Assembly (NCBI GenBank): GCA_945889655.1
Contig: CAMDCH010000092.1
Location: 1-9,053 of the forward strand
Direction: 5' to 3'
Source of the DNA: SHZT01 sp945889655
Lineage (GTDB): Bacteria > Gemmatimonadota > Gemmatimonadetes > Gemmatimonadales > GWC2-71-9
Length of the DNA: 9,053 nt
Shown here: in pieces, positions 6,324 through 9,053 of the stretch
Layout of the letters: every line of letters starts with the position of its first letter
Numbering within the stretch: the first letter of the stretch is position 1
Notes under the pieces: model-generated
The model's input: only the letters and a program-made list of their open reading frames with translations
What the model was told of the DNA's origin: nothing
The model's database searches: none
Translations under genes and position numbers: made by a program

Positions 6324-6455
6324 GGCTCGCGAGTCTATCGCTATCTCTTTACCGCTACGTTACTTACCGTTACTTGCCGCCTCTGTTACACAGCCTTACC
6401 TTCACGCTGCCCTTCAGCGGTCCTTCCTAGAGTTTTCGGAGCAAGGAGTCCAAGA
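6324..6455 (+). promoter_or_regulatory. Leader region of the TonB receptor gene with six TTAC motifs
   Basis: This 132-bp gap contains no ORF. TTAC occurs at 6349, 6360, 6364, 6370, 6386 and 6396, including a 10-bp tandem near-repeat, GTTACTTACC (6359-6368) and GTTACTTGCC (6369-6378). There is an 8-bp palindrome, CTCGCGAG (6326-6333), just after the permease stop, and a weak 5-bp hairpin (6405-6409 with 6415-6419). A strong Shine-Dalgarno AAGGAG (6443-6448) sits 7 nt before the receptor ATG. A promoter or regulator site is likely here because the gap is large, but I cannot assign a -35/-10 pair. Confidence 0.5.
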
Positions 6456-9053
6456 ATGCAAAATCTTGTCGGCACCGTTTGCGCGGTGGCGCTGCTGGTG
6501 TTTGCGGCAGTCCCCCACCTCAACGCGCAGGGAACGTCCGCGGCGGCAGTGCGTGGCGTCGTAACCGATGACGCCGACCAGCCTGTGGGGGACGTGATCG
6601 TCACGCTGCGTAATTCGTCAACTGGCGCCCGCTTCGAAACCAAGACGCGCGCGAACGGCGCGTACAACTTCGAGAACACGACCGTCGGCGGACCCTACGT
6701 TCTCGAGGCGCGGTCCATCGGATTCAATCCGGCGTCTCGCACCGGGATCAACCTCGCTCTGGGCCAGGCGTTGGTCCTGGATCTCAAGATGGGTCGCGCG
6801 GCCGTTCTGCTCGAGGCGATCAGCATCACGTCCGACGAGCAGAGCCCGCTGAGCTCCTCGACCCGTACCGGCGCCGCGACGTCGATAACGGAGCAGACCC
6901 TGCGCAGTCTGCCGTCGCTCTCGAGAAACTTCACGGATTTCATCGGGACGGTGCCGCAGGTGGTGGGCACGTCCATCGGTGGGCAGAACAATCGCTTCAA
7001 CAACATTCAGATCGATGGCGGTGTGAACAACGACCTGTTTGGTCTCGCTGGCAGCGGCACGCCCGGCGGCCAGGCGTCCGCCAAGCCCATTTCGCTGGAG
7101 GCGGTGAAGGAATACCAGGTCCTCATCGCACCCTTCGACGTCCGGCAGGGTGGGTTCACCGGCGGTCTCGTCAACGCGGTGACCAAGGTCGGCACCAACT
7201 CATTCCACGGATCCGCCTTCGGCTACTACCAGGATGAGGCGATCGTCGGCAAGGACACGGCGGGCAACAAGTTCTCCGAATTCAGCTACCTGCAGTACGG
7301 CCTGACCCTCAGTGGTCCGGTCGTCCGCGACCGGCTCCACTTCTTCGTGTCGACGGACCTGCAGAGGCAGTCCTCCCCGTTCACCGCCGGACTCATCCGC
7401 GGGCTGAACGATTCGGTCGGCGTCGGCATCACCGGCGCCTATGCCGACCGCGTGCGGGCGATCGCCCAGACGCAGTACGGCTTCGACCCGGGCACGTGGG
7501 AAGTTCCCACCCGGCAGATTCCCGACCGCAACGTCTTCGCCAAGCTCACCGCCCACCTGGGGAACGGGGAGCTGGAGGTTTCCAATAACAACGTCAATGC
7601 GAGTACCGAGACGTTCGCCCGTCCGTCCCCGCCCACGATCAGCACCACGAGCCTGAGCAGCACGGGTTACCAGCTGAGCAACAGCGGCTACAAGCAAGCC
7701 AACACGACGAACACGACGCGTGCCAAGTGGACTCAGTCGTTCGGTGGAGTGTCCAACGAGCTCCTCGTCGGGTACTCGGTGATTCGCGACCACCGCGAGA
7801 TCGCGCAGCTCCTCCCCCACATTTTCGTGGGCGGTGAGAACCCCGCCCGTTTCCTCAGCATCGGCGGTGAGCCCTCGTCGCAGGCCAACCTGCTGAACCA
7901 GGACATCATGGAGCTCACCGACAACCTGACCACCACGCTCGGCGCGCACCGCGTGACGATCGGGACGCACAACGAGATCTTCAAGTTTCACAACGTATTC
8001 CAGCAGGGCAAAGTGGGCATCTGGACCTTTGCCGACACCACCGCCTTCAAGAACTCGACGCCCAACCGCTACCTGCGCTCGGTGTCGCTCAATGCGCTCC
8101 GTCCGGACGGCGCGGTGGCGGATTTCGGAGTCCGGCAGCTTGGCGGCTATGTCCAGGACCAGTTGAATCCGCGCGAGGGCCTTACACTGACGCTCGGCGT
8201 CCGGGCCGACATGCCGCTTTTGGATCAGCCGGTCGCCAACCCGGCGCTCGCGACCGCGTTCTCGATCAACAATTCCGATTTCCCGAGCGGGAAGATCCTT
8301 TTCTCGCCGCGCGTCGGTGCCAACTATGACATGGGGCAGGGTCGCACGGTGGTTCGTGGCGGCGCCGGTCTTTTCACGGGGCGCCCGCCGTACGTGTGGG
8401 TATCGAACGCCTTCGTGAACACCGGCCTCGAGCAGGCCACCCTCACCTGCTCTGTCGCCGGCACCATCCCGACCTTCACCGTGGATCCCAACAACCAGCC
8501 GACACAGTGCGCGGGCGGTGGTGTCGCCGCCACCCCGATTCCGGGCATCGTGTACTTCGACCCGGGCTTCAAGTTCCCGCAGACCGCGCGCGCGGCGCTT
8601 GGATTTGACCAGAAGCTCGGTTTCGGCGTCACCGGGACCGTGGACTTCCTGTACACCCGCTGGGTGAACCAGATGTACATCAATGACTTCAACCTGCAGG
8701 GCGAGCTGGGTACCCAGGCCGGTGAAGGCGGCCGCACCCGTTACGGCACGTTCAACACGGTGACCGGCGTCGCCACGGCGACCCGAAAGTCTCCGAGCTT
8801 TGCCGAGACGCTCCGGCATTCCAACCAGAAGGGCGACCGGTCGTGGTCGATGACGGTCCAGCTACAGCGCGCGTTCGGGCGACTGGACTTCAATACCGGC
8901 TACACCTACTCGAATACCCGGGACCTGATGTCCCTGACGTCGAGCGTCGCGAATTCCAATTTCCAGTTCTCCACGATCGACGGCACGCTGAACAACCGGA
9001 ACCGGCGGACATCCTTCTTCGACATTCCCCACAAGCTTACGGCAAGCGGTACG
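6456..9053 (+). CDS. Oar-like TonB-dependent outer-membrane receptor, 3' truncated
   Basis: 866 codons are open to the right edge, so the last part of the barrel is missing; Oar-like proteins usually run to about 1000 residues or more. The ATG is fixed by AAGGAG 7 nt upstream and by the absence of an in-frame start further up. A signal peptide (MQNLVGTVCAVALLVFAA, cleavage likely after LNA24) has no basic residue. Residues about 30-115 form a carboxypeptidase-regulatory-like domain (VRGVVTDDADQPVGDVIVTL, then the GAYNF element). Residues about 132-250 form the TonB plug: LPSLSRNF, the NNIQIDGG element, FGLAGSGTPGGQ, PFDVRQGGFTGG, and NAVTKVGTNSFHGS. The barrel follows. It has only two mature cysteines, C665 and C685, probably a loop disulfide. 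Such receptors import or bind large ligands using TonB energy; the ligand is unknown. A long antisense ORF over this gene is a shadow. Confidence 0.92.
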   Translation, partial: MQNLVGTVCAVALLVFAAVPHLNAQGTSAAAVRGVVTDDADQPVGDVIVTLRNSSTGARFETKTRANGAYNFENTTVGGPYVLEARSIGFNPASRTGINLALGQALVLDLKMGRAAVLLEAISITSDEQSPLSSSTRTGAATSITEQTLRSLPSLSRNFTDFIGTVPQVVGTSIGGQNNRFNNIQIDGGVNNDLFGLAGSGTPGGQASAKPISLEAVKEYQVLIAPFDVRQGGFTGGLVNAVTKVGTNSFHGSAFGYYQDEAIVGKDTAGNKFSEFSYLQYGLTLSGPVVRDRLHFFVSTDLQRQSSPFTAGLIRGLNDSVGVGITGAYADRVRAIAQTQYGFDPGTWEVPTRQIPDRNVFAKLTAHLGNGELEVSNNNVNASTETFARPSPPTISTTSLSSTGYQLSNSGYKQANTTNTTRAKWTQSFGGVSNELLVGYSVIRDHREIAQLLPHIFVGGENPARFLSIGGEPSSQANLLNQDIMELTDNLTTTLGAHRVTIGTHNEIFKFHNVFQQGKVGIWTFADTTAFKNSTPNRYLRSVSLNALRPDGAVADFGVRQLGGYVQDQLNPREGLTLTLGVRADMPLLDQPVANPALATAFSINNSDFPSGKILFSPRVGANYDMGQGRTVVRGGAGLFTGRPPYVWVSNAFVNTGLEQATLTCSVAGTIPTFTVDPNNQPTQCAGGGVAATPIPGIVYFDPGFKFPQTARAALGFDQKLGFGVTGTVDFLYTRWVNQMYINDFNLQGELGTQAGEGGRTRYGTFNTVTGVATATRKSPSFAETLRHSNQKGDRSWSMTVQLQRAFGRLDFNTGYTYSNTRDLMSLTSSVANSNFQFSTIDGTLNNRNRRTSFFDIPHKLTASGT

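Noticed and set aside
7200..8819. 539-codon open frame antisense to the TonB receptor gene
   Set aside because: It is a shadow of high-GC codon bias. The protein is rich in Arg, Gly, Glu and Val with no domain pattern, while the plus-strand frame has clear receptor motifs.

Overview
The window looks like a piece of a high-GC, Gram-negative, aerobic chromosome. The best guess is a member of Gemmatimonadota or a relative in the FCB group. The reasons are a PorV/PorQ-type outer-membrane barrel, a GWxTD-domain protein and an Oar-like TonB-dependent receptor with the PFDVRQGGFTGG signature, a combination typical of that part of the tree. The assignment rests on family knowledge and has not been checked by a search. 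I see no IS element, tRNA, rRNA or CRISPR array.

Layout. (1) Bases 1-3831 hold three co-directional plus-strand genes: the 3' end of a PorV/PorQ-family barrel gene, a secreted GWxTD-domain protein, and a lipoprotein with Ig-like, IPT/TIG and PPC domains. Gaps of 40 and 21 nt suggest one operon. It ends at a perfect 12-bp stem terminator at 3852-3886. (2) A heme A synthase gene (ctaA/COX15 family) lies on the minus strand at 3906-4826. It converges on that terminator and has all expected heme-ligand His and loop Cys residues. (3) A 105-bp divergent region (4827-4931) holds a large inverted repeat built of 4+4 heptanucleotide units, flanked on both sides by T-rich motifs just before the two start codons. 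(4) An APC-superfamily amino-acid permease lies on the plus strand at 4932-6323. (5) A 132-bp leader (6324-6455) contains six TTAC motifs. (6) The first 866 codons of an Oar-like TonB-dependent receptor run off the right edge.

How it fits together. The left operon and the right-hand receptor are cell-envelope genes: outer membrane, periplasm or surface. The middle pair is inner membrane: heme A supply for an aa3-type terminal oxidase, and amino-acid import or exchange. The protein-coding content is mostly conventional. The least explained part is the ctaA/permease region. Three separate arrays of exactly four heptamers lie within about 560 bp, two of them forming the arms of a 31-bp hairpin. 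Neither gene there has a visible Shine-Dalgarno sequence, which may indicate leaderless transcripts.
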